From CAYPFY01 sp964410105 (GTDB lineage Bacteria; Bacteroidota; Ignavibacteria; UBA10030; SZUA-254): a stretch of DNA of 64,000 nt. The DNA is taken from positions 62,001 to 126,000 of the forward strand of contig CAYPFY010000005.1 in the NCBI GenBank assembly GCA_964410105.1. The letters run 5' to 3'. The notes under the pieces are model-generated. The model saw only the letters and a list, made by a program, of their open reading frames with translations, was not told where the DNA came from and did no database searches. The translations under genes and the position numbers were made by a program. Positions within the stretch are counted from its first letter, which is position 1. Each line of letters begins with the position of its first letter. Positions 26,439 through 35,913 of this stretch are shown piece after piece.

Positions 26439-26469
26439 AAAATATACCACAAAATCGACAGATTTACAA
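26439..26469 (-). promoter_or_regulatory. Promoter: TTG, 20 nt, TATATTTT
   Basis: TTG at 26469-26467, 20 nt, TATATTTT at 26446-26439; predicted start near 26434 and a leader of about 65 nt for lepA. Confidence 0.7.
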
Positions 26470-26551
26470 GGCATTCTTGCTGTTCACGTGTGCAACCCCG
26501 ATATTCTCCGAACGCCAAAAGTATCCGATCAAAATCCCCGGACAGCGACAC

Positions 26552-27043
26552 GTGAGTAATCTCCGGTCACAATCGGAAGAGTTCAGCATCACTGTTGAGA
26601 TCAGCGCAGCTGTCGATCGCGTCTGGAGTGTCATGAGCGATGTGGAACGATGGCATGAATGGACGCCGAGCGTCACCAGCATCAGGAAACACGCAGGCCC
26701 CCTGCGAGTCGTAAGCCGCATCGTCATACGGCAGCCTAAGCTGCCGCCGGCGTCCTGGCGGGTCGTCGAATTGGAGCAGCGTCGCGGATTCACGGCTGTC
26801 ACAGGAAGTCCGCTCCTGAGAGTGACGGCTCGCCATTGGATGGATCCAGAACGGTCGGGGACGAGAGTCGTATTATCAATTCGGTTCTCGGGTCCTTTAG
26901 GTCGAATCGTCGCCCGGCTGACCCGCGGTCTGAACCAGCGTTATCCTGCTCTCGAGGCAAACGGGCTAAAGGAGCGATGCGAGAGTTCGGTTCCCCATCA
27001 GAGGATCGAACCAGAGGGAGATTCATTCCGGGAAGAGCGGTGA
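26552..27043 (+). CDS. SRPBCC (polyketide cyclase/dehydrase-like) family protein
   Basis: A protein of 163 residues with the START-like fold: EEFSITVEISAAVDRVWSVM, then DVERWHEWTPSVTSI (residues about 28-42), the typical opening of the polyketide-cyclase/dehydrase family, and a strand-rich middle (SRIVIRQPKLPPASWRVVEL). These proteins bind hydrophobic ligands; no substrate is known for this subgroup. I chose GTG 26552 (giving MSNLRSQSEEF) because the preceding 58 in-frame residues look non-coding. The ribosome binding site is weak. It is divergent from lepA. Confidence 0.72.
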   Translation: MSNLRSQSEEFSITVEISAAVDRVWSVMSDVERWHEWTPSVTSIRKHAGPLRVVSRIVIRQPKLPPASWRVVELEQRRGFTAVTGSPLLRVTARHWMDPERSGTRVVLSIRFSGPLGRIVARLTRGLNQRYPALEANGLKERCESSVPHQRIEPEGDSFREER

Positions 27044-27078
27044 AATCCCGGAAAAACCTGGCGTCATGATACCCGCGG

Positions 27079-27109
27079 TTGAATCTTGTGCCGATTTAGA
27101 GTAGATTTC
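27079..27109 (+). promoter_or_regulatory. Promoter: TTG, 20 nt, TAGATTTC
   Basis: TTG at 27079-27081, 20 nt, TAGATTTC at 27102-27109; transcription from about 27114 rules out the upstream TTG codon at 27086 as the start of the next gene and supports GTG 27146. Confidence 0.6.
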
Positions 27110-27145
27110 CTCAAGATCATATATCTCTTTCCCCGGAAAACTCTC

Positions 27146-28846
27146 GTGAAATTCCCGTCTTTGTTAATCTGCCGAGCGGTGTCAGTCCTGATCCTCTGCG
27201 CGGTGCTGGTCGGGGCGGCCGCCGCCCGGCACAATGACCAGAATTCACCTCTCCCATCCTACGGAGTAACACCGGGGAAAACCGCCCATGACAAATGCGG
27301 ACTACGGCACTCCTTCGAGATCCTGAGAGACTGGAGGAGTTTTAGCACAACCGAGCAACAGGCCTATCGGGCGTTCTTCGCCCCGCCGTCGACACAGACA
27401 GAGCGGGTCATCGGGCATTTCGCCATATATTATGACACAACAGGGTCCAATGCCCCGGCCCTCATAACGATTGACAGCTCGGGCAATCCCCACCGGATCC
27501 CTGGCACCGTGGAGGCGTTTGTCGATTCAGTGGGCAAATTCTTCAACTACGCGTGGGACTACGAAATCGGCGTCTTGGGGTATTCCCCCCCTCCGGTGGC
27601 GGTAGACGGAACGTACAGCGTCTTCATACAGAATTTCGGAGGATCCGGACTATACGGTGAGACAATGTTTAGTATCGACCCTATCGATCCGGGCCCGCCG
27701 GCTCGGTATGCGACATACATCGAGATCGACAGGGATTTCCAGTACGTCTACGAGCCGACGAGGGGGATGCCGGCGTTGAAAGTCACGGCCGCCCACGAAT
27801 TTCACCATTCGATACAGGTCGGGTCTTACGGAACGTGGGATAACGATTTCTACTTTTATGAAATCACCTCGACCTGGATGGAGGACGTCGTGTTTGGCGA
27901 CGTCAACGATTACTACCAGTACCTCCGGGGAAGTTTCGGGGAACCGACGGGTCAATTTGCGACCCCCGAAGTCTCGTTCAGCACGTCGGGTGGTCTGATC
28001 GAATACAGCCGGGCGATCTGGGGAAAATTCATCGAAAAGAGATTTGGCCGCGATCTCATGCGCAGGACGTGGGATGTCATGAAACATCTGCCGAGCATCC
28101 CCTCGATCGACAGTGCTCTGAGAGCTGCCGGGAGCTCGTTCCCGCAGGCATTCGTCGAATGGAGCGAATGGAACTCCCATACGGGGCCCGTCAGCGACAG
28201 CGTGGATTTTTATACCGAATCAAGGCAGTATCCGCCGATAGCCCGGAGGCAGCAAATCAGGTATACGGCGCCCGGGCAAACTTTTTCGGACTCGATCGCG
28301 GGGATGAGTTCCGTGTATCGCGGCATCTGTCTCCCCTCATCCCCTTCGGCGGCCTGTGACACGAGCCCTGAGGTGCTGGTCATCGTCAGCAACGTCGACA
28401 TGGGTGCGTCGGACAACGGCATACAGTACAAATTCAGTTACGACATAGCGGGCAGTGGCGATACCACCTACAAAAAACTTTCCAACGGACTCTATGTGCG
28501 CCTCTCGACGTCGAATCCGTCCAACTGGGCCACGGTGGAATTGGTGCCGGCGGTCTCGGGGGTGCCGGAGGCGGGTGAGCCGCGGGCCTTCAGGCTCGGG
28601 CAGAATTATCCGAACCCGTTCAATCCGACGACGCGCATCCCCTTTGACCTGGACCGGGAACAGCGCGTGACGCTCAGGATCTATACGCTCCTGGGGCAGG
28701 AGATTGCGACCCTCGTGGACGGCAACCTCCATGTCGGGAAGCATGAGGCCATATTCCGGGGAGAGGGTCTGTCGAGCGGAGTATACCTCTACAGGCTGAG
28801 CGCGGGGGCGCAGACCGTTTCAAAACTCATGGTCCTCATCCGGTAG
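27146..28846 (+). CDS. Secreted metalloprotease-like protein with T9SS type A sorting domain
   Basis: A protein of 566 residues from GTG 27146. A signal peptide covers about residues 1-27 (LLICRAVSVLILCAVLVGAA). The middle resembles the MXAN_6640 family of putative metalloproteases: AAHEFHHSIQVG near residue 215 gives an HExxH-like site and TSTWMEDVVFGDV follows about 25 residues later with a candidate glutamate ligand. HEFHH is a good zinc motif. The last 80 residues are a type IX secretion sorting domain (FRLGQNYPNPFNPTT, LRIYTLLGQEIATLVDG, SSGVYLYRLSAG). It is therefore predicted to be secreted through the outer membrane by the T9SS and processed. Confidence 0.82.
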   Translation: MKFPSLLICRAVSVLILCAVLVGAAAARHNDQNSPLPSYGVTPGKTAHDKCGLRHSFEILRDWRSFSTTEQQAYRAFFAPPSTQTERVIGHFAIYYDTTGSNAPALITIDSSGNPHRIPGTVEAFVDSVGKFFNYAWDYEIGVLGYSPPPVAVDGTYSVFIQNFGGSGLYGETMFSIDPIDPGPPARYATYIEIDRDFQYVYEPTRGMPALKVTAAHEFHHSIQVGSYGTWDNDFYFYEITSTWMEDVVFGDVNDYYQYLRGSFGEPTGQFATPEVSFSTSGGLIEYSRAIWGKFIEKRFGRDLMRRTWDVMKHLPSIPSIDSALRAAGSSFPQAFVEWSEWNSHTGPVSDSVDFYTESRQYPPIARRQQIRYTAPGQTFSDSIAGMSSVYRGICLPSSPSAACDTSPEVLVIVSNVDMGASDNGIQYKFSYDIAGSGDTTYKKLSNGLYVRLSTSNPSNWATVELVPAVSGVPEAGEPRAFRLGQNYPNPFNPTTRIPFDLDREQRVTLRIYTLLGQEIATLVDGNLHVGKHEAIFRGEGLSSGVYLYRLSAGAQTVSKLMVLIR

Positions 28847-28903
28847 ACTTCCGCAGACGCCTCAGTTCCGCATTCCCGACCCGTCCCTCCGGGCACTTGG
28901 CGC

Positions 28904-28934
28904 TTGTCATTCTGCAGCAAAATTCCCATATTTG
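28904..28934 (+). promoter_or_regulatory. Promoter: TTG, 20 nt, CATATTTG
   Basis: TTG at 28904-28906, 20 nt, CATATTTG at 28927-28934. One mismatch in the first base of the downstream box. Predicted leader of about 64 nt for the S46 peptidase gene. Confidence 0.55.
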
Positions 28935-29002
28935 GTCGTCAAGGCGGCGCTAACGCTGGCAAGCCCTCTTTCCACCATAAGACTCAGCTCCGGGAGAATT
29001 TT

Positions 29003-31219
29003 ATGAACAAACTGATCGGCCGTCTCATCATCACGCTATTCTGTCTCATCGGTTGCGCCACTCTCACATTGCCGGACGAGGGCATGTGGCTCATGGTGCA
29101 GCTCGACAAGCTGCCTTTCGAAGACATGCGGCATCGGGGCCTGGAGCTTTCGCGGCAGGATCTCTATAATCCCGGGGGCACGAGCCTCAAGGACGCCGTC
29201 GTCCTCCTTCCCGGGGGAACCGGCTCATTCGTCTCGGCCGAGGGCCTCATCATCACCAACCATCACATCGCGTTCTCGGCCATTCAGTCGGTGAGTTCCG
29301 TCCAGGATGATTATCTCAAAAATGGCTTCGTCGCCTCGGCACACTCGGAGGAGATATCGGTGCCTTCATACACGGCATCGATAGTGGATTCAATCAAGGA
29401 TGTCACCGACGAGATCCTTTCTGCGGTCAGCGACATCGCGGCGCCGGAGGCGCGGGCAAAGGCAATCCAGAAAAAAATAGCGGATGTGCAGCGCGCGGCG
29501 AAAGGGACGAGCGAGATCGAATGCACCGTCTCCGAGACTTTCAGCGGAGTAAAATACTATCTATACTGCACGCACGTCATTCGGGACCTCCGTCTCGTCT
29601 ATGCGCCCCCGTCCTCGATCGGCAATTACGGCGGAGAGGTAGACAACTGGTACTGGCCGCGACATACCGGGGATTTCGGATTCATGAGGGCGTACGTAGC
29701 GCCGGACGGCAAAGCAGCCAAGTTTTCGAAGGACAACGTGCCGTACAGGCCGAAAAAATTTCTCCCCATCTCCTCAAAACCGCTTGACGAGCATTCCTTT
29801 GCGATGATCATGGGTTATCCGGGGAGAACGTTCCGCTACGCGACATCTCCCGAAATCAAGCTCTCCAAGGAGGAGACGCTCCCGCTCACCATCAATATTT
29901 ACAGAACCAGGATGGACGTCATGGAGGCGGCCGGGAAGAAAGACCGCGCCGTTGAAATCAAATACGCGACTGCCTGGAGGCAACTTGCCAACACGTACAA
30001 GAAATACGAAGGAGTTCTGGAGGGCATGACGCGCTCGGGCATCCTGGACAAGAGGCGGGATGAGGAGCGCCGGCTTGATGAGTTCATCCATTCAAAACCG
30101 GACCTCGGCCAAAAATACGGGACCGTCCTCCCGGAGATCGCCAGGGCGTACGACACCCTGAAAACCTTTAACAGGAAACAGATCGTCCTGAACCAGATCG
30201 GAGCAAGTTCGGACATTCTGAGAATTTCACGGCGATTCCGGACATATGCGCAAAGCTTTGAGAAGGATTCCACAGGCAAGATGAGCCCGCGGGGAGGCAG
30301 CGCCGACCTGAAGCAGTTTCTGGAAAACGCTTTCAAAGATCTGGACCTGGCTGAAGACAAAGCAGAACTGCAAGCCGTTCTCCTGAAGAGCAGGGATCTT
30401 CCGGAAGGCGAGCGGATCGAGTCTTTACGGGGCATCCTCGGCGACCGCGCCGAAGAAATGAAGGAAAAATCGGATAAATTCCTGGAAAGAATTTACAAGG
30501 AATCGAAACTCACCACCCCTGCGGGGTGTAATGAAATGCTGGGGAAGGAGCCCGGCGAAATCCTGGACGATGAATTCGTGAAATTCGCCCAGAAACTGGA
30601 GGAGGACAACGCCCCTTTGCAAAGCCGGGTGGCGGCTTTCAATGCAAAAATCGGACTCCTCCGTTCAAAGCTTCTTCAGGCTATGATGGCATGGAAAGGA
30701 TCGGCTCTCTATCCGGATGCGAACAGGACCCTCCGCATCACCTATGGCGAAGTCAAGTCATTCGATCCGAGGGATGGAGTCCATTACGATTACGAGACCT
30801 CGCTGGGGGGCGTCATCGAAAAGGAAACGGGGGAAGACCCCTTCATCGTGCCGCAAAGACTCCACGATCTTTCTGTGAAAAAGGATTACGGCCCCTATGC
30901 GGATCCCCGGTTACACGATGTGCCGGTCGCATTCATTGCGGATCTCGACATAACCGGCGGAAATTCGGGGAGCCCGGTGATCAACGGGAAGGGAGAGCTT
31001 ATCGGCGTCGCTTTTGACGGAAACTGGGAAGCGGTGGTCGGAGATTACATCTACCAGGAACCCCTCAACCGCTCCATAAACGTTGAATCCAGGTACGTCC
31101 TGTTCCTTCTTGACAAATTCTCCAACGCCCAAAACATCATGAAGGAGCTCGTCATCCACGGAGAATCTCCGGGAAAAACATCGCCCCAGACCACCGAGGC
31201 GAGCGGAGGTCGCCATTAA
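29003..31219 (+). CDS. S46 family dipeptidyl-peptidase (DPP7/DPP11 type)
   Basis: A protein of 738 residues. The chymotrypsin-like halves are visible: PDEGMWLMVQLDKLP near the start, GLIITNHHIAFSAIQ with the catalytic histidine, and TGGNSGSPVINGKGELIGVAF with the catalytic serine. Close after the serine, FDGNWEA has glycine where DPP11 enzymes carry arginine (FDRNWEG), suggesting a DPP7-like preference for hydrophobic rather than acidic P1 residues. The signal sequence ends in LIGC, a usable lipobox, so it may be a lipoprotein. ATG 29003 is supported by GGGAG at 7 nt. No T9SS domain is present. It would release dipeptides from peptides in the periplasm. Confidence 0.93.
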   Translation: MNKLIGRLIITLFCLIGCATLTLPDEGMWLMVQLDKLPFEDMRHRGLELSRQDLYNPGGTSLKDAVVLLPGGTGSFVSAEGLIITNHHIAFSAIQSVSSVQDDYLKNGFVASAHSEEISVPSYTASIVDSIKDVTDEILSAVSDIAAPEARAKAIQKKIADVQRAAKGTSEIECTVSETFSGVKYYLYCTHVIRDLRLVYAPPSSIGNYGGEVDNWYWPRHTGDFGFMRAYVAPDGKAAKFSKDNVPYRPKKFLPISSKPLDEHSFAMIMGYPGRTFRYATSPEIKLSKEETLPLTINIYRTRMDVMEAAGKKDRAVEIKYATAWRQLANTYKKYEGVLEGMTRSGILDKRRDEERRLDEFIHSKPDLGQKYGTVLPEIARAYDTLKTFNRKQIVLNQIGASSDILRISRRFRTYAQSFEKDSTGKMSPRGGSADLKQFLENAFKDLDLAEDKAELQAVLLKSRDLPEGERIESLRGILGDRAEEMKEKSDKFLERIYKESKLTTPAGCNEMLGKEPGEILDDEFVKFAQKLEEDNAPLQSRVAAFNAKIGLLRSKLLQAMMAWKGSALYPDANRTLRITYGEVKSFDPRDGVHYDYETSLGGVIEKETGEDPFIVPQRLHDLSVKKDYGPYADPRLHDVPVAFIADLDITGGNSGSPVINGKGELIGVAFDGNWEAVVGDYIYQEPLNRSINVESRYVLFLLDKFSNAQNIMKELVIHGESPGKTSPQTTEASGGRH

Positions 31220-31254
31220 AGTTTTTCAATCTTCATCATTTCACCCTCCGGGGC

Positions 31255-31283
31255 TTGACTTTATGGAGGGATTTTGACTTAAT
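31255..31283 (+). promoter_or_regulatory. Weak candidate promoter TTGACT, 17 nt, CTTAAT
   Basis: TTGACT at 31255-31260 and CTTAAT at 31278-31283, about 70 bp upstream of the SdrD_B-repeat gene. It overlaps a weak CCCTCC/GGAGGG hairpin (31244-31270) that could end the S46 peptidase transcript. Confidence 0.3.
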
Positions 31284-31350
31284 GCCAGTGGATTTCTGCT
31301 CTTTCCCACCATAATCACTACGAGGGTTAAACAACGTCAAGGGGGTCTCC

Positions 31351-34300
31351 ATGAGCACGTTGATTACTCGTCATCTTCGCATTGCCGCCATAGCGGCGGT
31401 CATCCTTACAGTTCCACACCTGGCTCACTCCGCCCGGCCGCAGAGGCAATCCGAGATCCGGAGGTACATGGAGGCTGCGCGGCAGCTTCGCGAATATCGC
31501 GCCCGGAATTCTGCTGCGGGGATGGCCAAGTCAGCACAATTCTCAAGAGAAATGCCGGCGCAGGTCGGGATCAGGATCAACAAGGCAGTTCACACGTCGT
31601 CGACAATATACTTTTACGACGATTTCGAGTCGGGCGCGCACACATGGACGACGGAGCTGTACGGGGGCTCCACAGATGACATCTGGCACGCCACCACGTT
31701 AAATGCGAGCTCCCCGACGCACAGCCGGTGGCCCGGCGTCGAGCTCCAGTCGAATTACAATACCGGGCGGAAAATCAACACGGCCGTCGTTTCGGAGCCG
31801 ATCAACCTGGCCGCGGCCGTCGGGCCGGTGACGCTGCTTTTTGCTGAAAACTATGTCACCGAGAATGGCTGGGACGACTGCATGGTAGACGTCAGCACGG
31901 ACGCCGGGGTCACATGGACGCACCTGCGCGGAGGCTACGGGGCGGCGCCGTCCGGCGACAGCCATGGGTGGAAAGTCACGTCGCTCAACCTTTCGGCATA
32001 TGCGGGGCAGATCATAAAAATCCGCTTTTATTTCGACACGGGGGATGACCGGTTCAATGACTTTCCCGGGTGGTTCGTCGACGACGTCACCCTGTTCGAT
32101 CAGGGCGGCACGATCACCGGCAAAAAATTCTTCGATGTTAACAATAACGGCTCAAAAGATCCCGGGGAGAGGGGAATAAAGTACTGGCCGATCACGGCGA
32201 GCGGTCCGATCACCGTCACCGCGACCACAAACGAGAGAGGAAGATACAGGCTCACGCTCCCCCTCGGCTCCTACACGCTGACGGAGGGAGCGAGGCCGGG
32301 ATGGAGTCAGACGTATCCGCTGTCAGGATCGTGGGCTGTCAATCTAGCGACGGCCGACACGGTCGTCGACAGCATTCATTTCGGGAACTGGACCCACGCG
32401 AGTTTCATTAACGGCACCAAATACAATGATCTCAACCACAGCGGTTCGGTGGACGGGGGCGACACAGCGCTCCCCGAATGGAAAATCGTCCTTGCCGACA
32501 CCGATGGGAACGCTATCGACTTCGATTACACCGATTCTCTCGGGCAATATTCTCTCTACGTTTTCCAGCCGGGACGATACGTCGTCCGTGAGGAGGGAAA
32601 GGCGGGGTGGACGCAGTCTTACCCGCCGGATGAAGTTTATAAGATCGACATCCCCGATCTCAACACCACGTCGGTCAACAATCATTTTGCGAACTACCTC
32701 GATGGCGGAGTGAGCGAGCTCATCGGGATGAAATTCAACGACCTCAACCGCGACGGCATCAAGGACCCGCATGAACCGGGACTCCCGGGCTTCACCATCC
32801 GGCTGTCAGGGACCATCAATCGGAAGGTCAAGACGGACAGCTCCGGGTTCTATGATTTTACTGGCGTTCCTCCGGGGGGATATCACATCAGCGAGGATCA
32901 GCAGGCCGGGTGGTGGAAGTCCGTGCCGGCGTCGGGATACGACCTGTCATTGGACTCGGCGGTGCTGGTGGATAGCCTGGACTTCGGCAACTACGCGATC
33001 GTCCCCGGCTCCCTCGGGGGAATTCTATACGAGGACTCAAATGGAAACGGGTTGAAGGACACGTCCGAGGGGGGCCTTTCGGGATGGAGGATCGACTTCT
33101 CCGGCACGACCTACTTCGGATCTTCGGCATACGGGACAACGACAACGGACCTGAACGGCATGTACTCGTTCGGTGGACTTTGGCCGGGGAATTACACCGT
33201 GAGCGAACTTTTCAGGGGCAACTGGAGGCAGACGCAGCCGGCAAATCTCAAGCCCTACCATATGGCCCTCGGAGCGGAGGAAAACCGCACCGGAGTAGAT
33301 TTCGGCAACCATCGCGACAGCACATTCAGCCTTTCCTTCAGGACTTTCTTGCCTGAGAGCCTTGCCCTCGGGGTTGACAGGAAGGGAAAGCACAAGCCCG
33401 TGCAGCCGAAGCCCGATAAAATAGAATTCCTGGCGGAGATCGTCAATTCCGAGAGCACAGCCGCGGCGAAGCTCAGAATCACCCTTGGAGTTGGGCTCAC
33501 TGACTCGCTGGGATTCGACAGGCCGGGAACGGAATTCATTGTCGATGCTCACATGAAGACATTTGAGCTCACATTCACAACTCCTGTGGACACCGGCGAC
33601 ACGGTTCGTGTCTGGGGATTCGGCAGAGCGCCTAAGGTACAGACTGCAAAATACAGGTGGAAATTCCCGGGAGACGTGGCCGGGCCGGTGAGATTTTCGC
33701 CGAATTTCCCAACCATGGTGTATAGATACCCGATGCCGAACACCATAAACCTCCTTAGTCTGACGGGGCAGGGATTGAAGGTCGGGACCGGGGGTGCGCA
33801 CTCCGTCGTCCACGGGAGATATCAGGACGTCCAAAAATCCCTCATCGACAGTCATGAGAGGATGCATCTGGGAGATCCCCGATGCCTTGCGGTCTTTAGC
33901 AACGGGCGCTCGATCACGACGCAGCAAAAATCCCTCTCGCCCACGAAGGGGAACAACAAACTCTTTGCTGAGGCGATTGCGTTACAGACGAACATCGTCG
34001 CAAGCGACGCCGGCATCACGCCTGACGGCTTCGGGAACCTCATCTTCGACGAGGGAACGGGGATCGACTCGCTCCACCCGTTCAACGGCAGATCGGTGCG
34101 GGAGATAGCCGGGATGCTCGATGTTTACATGTCATCGGCGATAGAATCGCTGCGGACGGCGCGGTGCGACACGGCGGGGCCGTTCCGATGGATCACTCCC
34201 TGGGAAATCTTGCAAAAAATCCGGATGATTGACTCGGGCTTTTCCGGCCGGATGGATACCATCAGCTTCGCCGGCGGACTGGTTCTCAGCCCGGTGCGGT

Positions 34301-34686
34301 TGCTGAGCGCAGTGCCGTACATGAGGCTGGACTCATCGGGGAGAAACCGCCCCTTCGCCTCCCGGCGGCCCCTTCCGCAGCCGCTCCCCGAGGTATACTC
34401 GTTGTCGCAAAACTACCCGAACCCATTCAATCCGGCAACCGTCATCGAGTTTTTCCTCCCCGTTCAGAGCGTCGTCACGCTGAAAGTATTCAACACGCTG
34501 GGCCAGGAGGTGCAGACGGTCGTCGACAGGGAGCCGCTGGAGGACGGTACCTACCAGTATGAGGTGTCGGGGAGTAAACTTGCCTCGGGCGTCTATTATT
34601 ACAGGCTCGTTGCCGAACCGGTTCCGGACGAAGACAGCCCGAAGCAGGTCTTCACGAGCTCGAGGAAGATGATCCTGCTGAAGTGA
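31351..34686 (+). CDS. Large secreted protein with four SdrD_B-like repeats and T9SS sorting domain
   Basis: A protein of 1111 residues. Signal peptide at about 1-27. Residues about 85-250 look like a MAM/immune-inhibitor-A type beta sandwich (FYDDFESGAHTWTTE, WFVDDVTLF). Four repeats of about 100 residues start near 256, 351, 456 and 553, each opening with a calcium-loop-like segment (KFFDVNNNGSKDPGERG, KYNDLNHSGSVDGGD, KFNDLNRDGIKDPHE, LYEDSNGNGLKDTSE) and ending in FGN or FAN; this is the SdrD B-domain pattern. A unique region of about 350 residues follows, then the T9SS type A domain (LSQNYPNPFNPATV) from about 1015. It is probably a surface or secreted stalk-like protein. AAGGGGG lies before the ATG. 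Confidence 0.87.
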   Translation: MSTLITRHLRIAAIAAVILTVPHLAHSARPQRQSEIRRYMEAARQLREYRARNSAAGMAKSAQFSREMPAQVGIRINKAVHTSSTIYFYDDFESGAHTWTTELYGGSTDDIWHATTLNASSPTHSRWPGVELQSNYNTGRKINTAVVSEPINLAAAVGPVTLLFAENYVTENGWDDCMVDVSTDAGVTWTHLRGGYGAAPSGDSHGWKVTSLNLSAYAGQIIKIRFYFDTGDDRFNDFPGWFVDDVTLFDQGGTITGKKFFDVNNNGSKDPGERGIKYWPITASGPITVTATTNERGRYRLTLPLGSYTLTEGARPGWSQTYPLSGSWAVNLATADTVVDSIHFGNWTHASFINGTKYNDLNHSGSVDGGDTALPEWKIVLADTDGNAIDFDYTDSLGQYSLYVFQPGRYVVREEGKAGWTQSYPPDEVYKIDIPDLNTTSVNNHFANYLDGGVSELIGMKFNDLNRDGIKDPHEPGLPGFTIRLSGTINRKVKTDSSGFYDFTGVPPGGYHISEDQQAGWWKSVPASGYDLSLDSAVLVDSLDFGNYAIVPGSLGGILYEDSNGNGLKDTSEGGLSGWRIDFSGTTYFGSSAYGTTTTDLNGMYSFGGLWPGNYTVSELFRGNWRQTQPANLKPYHMALGAEENRTGVDFGNHRDSTFSLSFRTFLPESLALGVDRKGKHKPVQPKPDKIEFLAEIVNSESTAAAKLRITLGVGLTDSLGFDRPGTEFIVDAHMKTFELTFTTPVDTGDTVRVWGFGRAPKVQTAKYRWKFPGDVAGPVRFSPNFPTMVYRYPMPNTINLLSLTGQGLKVGTGGAHSVVHGRYQDVQKSLIDSHERMHLGDPRCLAVFSNGRSITTQQKSLSPTKGNNKLFAEAIALQTNIVASDAGITPDGFGNLIFDEGTGIDSLHPFNGRSVREIAGMLDVYMSSAIESLRTARCDTAGPFRWITPWEILQKIRMIDSGFSGRMDTISFAGGLVLSPVRLLSAVPYMRLDSSGRNRPFASRRPLPQPLPEVYSLSQNYPNPFNPATVIEFFLPVQSVVTLKVFNTLGQEVQTVVDREPLEDGTYQYEVSGSKLASGVYYYRLVAEPVPDEDSPKQVFTSSRKMILLK

Positions 34687-34709
34687 ACAGAAAAGCGTTC
34701 TGAAGTCGG

Positions 34710-34743
34710 CAGCCGGTCCGCATGCGGACCGGCTGTTTTGTTA
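34710..34743 (+). terminator. Intrinsic terminator of the SdrD_B-repeat gene
   Basis: A perfect 26-bp palindrome with arms CAGCCGGTCCGCA and TGCGGACCGGCTG (34710-34735) is followed by TTTTGTTA. It separates the rightward cargo gene from the convergent exporter operon. Confidence 0.88.
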
Positions 34744-34771
34744 TTGGGGGTCAAAAAGCTGCCAGCAGTTT

Positions 34772-35908
34772 TCATTCGAGTCTCTTTCTGAACCTCAGAA
34801 CGCTCATCGTCAGAATTGACACGCCGATGACGAAAAGCGCGAGCGCCTGGGGCCAGAGTTCGACAATTGTGGCCCCTTTCAGAAAAACTCCGCGGACAAT
34901 TTCGAGAAAATAGCGGAGGGGTATGAGATAAGTGAAGTACTGGATAACGCGCGGCATATTGGCAATGGGGAACGTGAACCCCGAGAGGAACGTGAACGGC
35001 ATAAAAAAGAAAAACTGTGCAATGAGCATTGCCTGCTGTTGGGACTTCGCCAGCGTGGAGACGAAGAGCCCGAGGCCGAGGGTCGTCAGGATAAAGAGTC
35101 CGCACAGCCCGAAGAGCAGGAAAAGGCTGCCGACGAGAGGGACCTCGAACCAGAAATGGGCTATCGCGAGGACGATGATGACGTCGGCAAACCCAATGAT
35201 CGTAAAGGGAATGAGCTTCCCCAGGATCAGCTGATAGGGTTTGATCGGGGTGACCATCAACTGCTCGAGGGTCCCGATCTCCTTCTCCTTGACGATGCCG
35301 AGGGAGGTCAGGGTCATGGTGATAATCATCAGCACGAGGGCGACCACGCCGGGCACCATATAATTCGAGCTCTTCAGGTCGGGATTGAACCAGACGCGCG
35401 GTTCCGGGAGCACGCGGCCGACCCTGCCTCCCCGATATTGAACAGGGGATTCGATAAGAATTTCCTGGGAGTACGAGGCGACGATCTGGTTCGCGTACGA
35501 AAGAAGGACGCTTGCCGTATTCGCGTCGGCGCCGTCGAGGATCACCTGCACCCTTGCGGATTCATGTCCGAGGATTTTTCTCCCGAAACCTGACGGAATC
35601 TCGAGGGCGATCGACGCTTTGGCGTGGGTGATATAGTAGTCCGCTTCATCGGGCGAGCTCACCGCATATTTTTCTATGAAATAGCCGGAGTTCGTGAAAT
35701 CCTTCAGAAACGACCGGCTCTCCTCGGTATAGTCAAGATCGCAGACCACGAGGTTGCTGTTTTTGATGTCGGTCGTCGCGGCGTAGCCGAGGAGCAGCAC
35801 CTGCATGATCGGCGCCACGATGGAGACGGACAGCATTCGCTTGTCCTGACGGACCTGGTAGAACTCCTTCCTGATGATCTCGCCGATTATGGAAAGCCCG
35901 TTTCGCAT
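34772..35908 (-). CDS. ABC-2 type exporter permease (YbhR/YhhJ-like)
   Basis: A protein of 378 residues: one N-terminal helix, a soluble domain of about 150 residues (DLDYTEESRSFLKDFTNSGYF, VQVILDGADANTASVL), then five helices including the coupling segment KEKEIGTLEQLMVTPIKPYQ and SGFTFPIANMPRVIQYFTYL before the last helices. This is the YbhR/YbhS architecture of ABC-2 drug and lipid exporters. It is the last gene of the tetR operon, 5 nt after its paralogue, and presumably forms a heterodimeric channel with it. Confidence 0.92.
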   Translation of the reverse strand: MRNGLSIIGEIIRKEFYQVRQDKRMLSVSIVAPIMQVLLLGYAATTDIKNSNLVVCDLDYTEESRSFLKDFTNSGYFIEKYAVSSPDEADYYITHAKASIALEIPSGFGRKILGHESARVQVILDGADANTASVLLSYANQIVASYSQEILIESPVQYRGGRVGRVLPEPRVWFNPDLKSSNYMVPGVVALVLMIITMTLTSLGIVKEKEIGTLEQLMVTPIKPYQLILGKLIPFTIIGFADVIIVLAIAHFWFEVPLVGSLFLLFGLCGLFILTTLGLGLFVSTLAKSQQQAMLIAQFFFFMPFTFLSGFTFPIANMPRVIQYFTYLIPLRYFLEIVRGVFLKGATIVELWPQALALFVIGVSILTMSVLRFRKRLE

Positions 35909-35913
35909 AAAAC

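Noticed and set aside
27086..27145. A TTG start at 27086 for the metalloprotease-like gene
   Set aside because: It lies inside the promoter spacer; GTG 27146 gives a normal signal peptide and a 32-nt leader.
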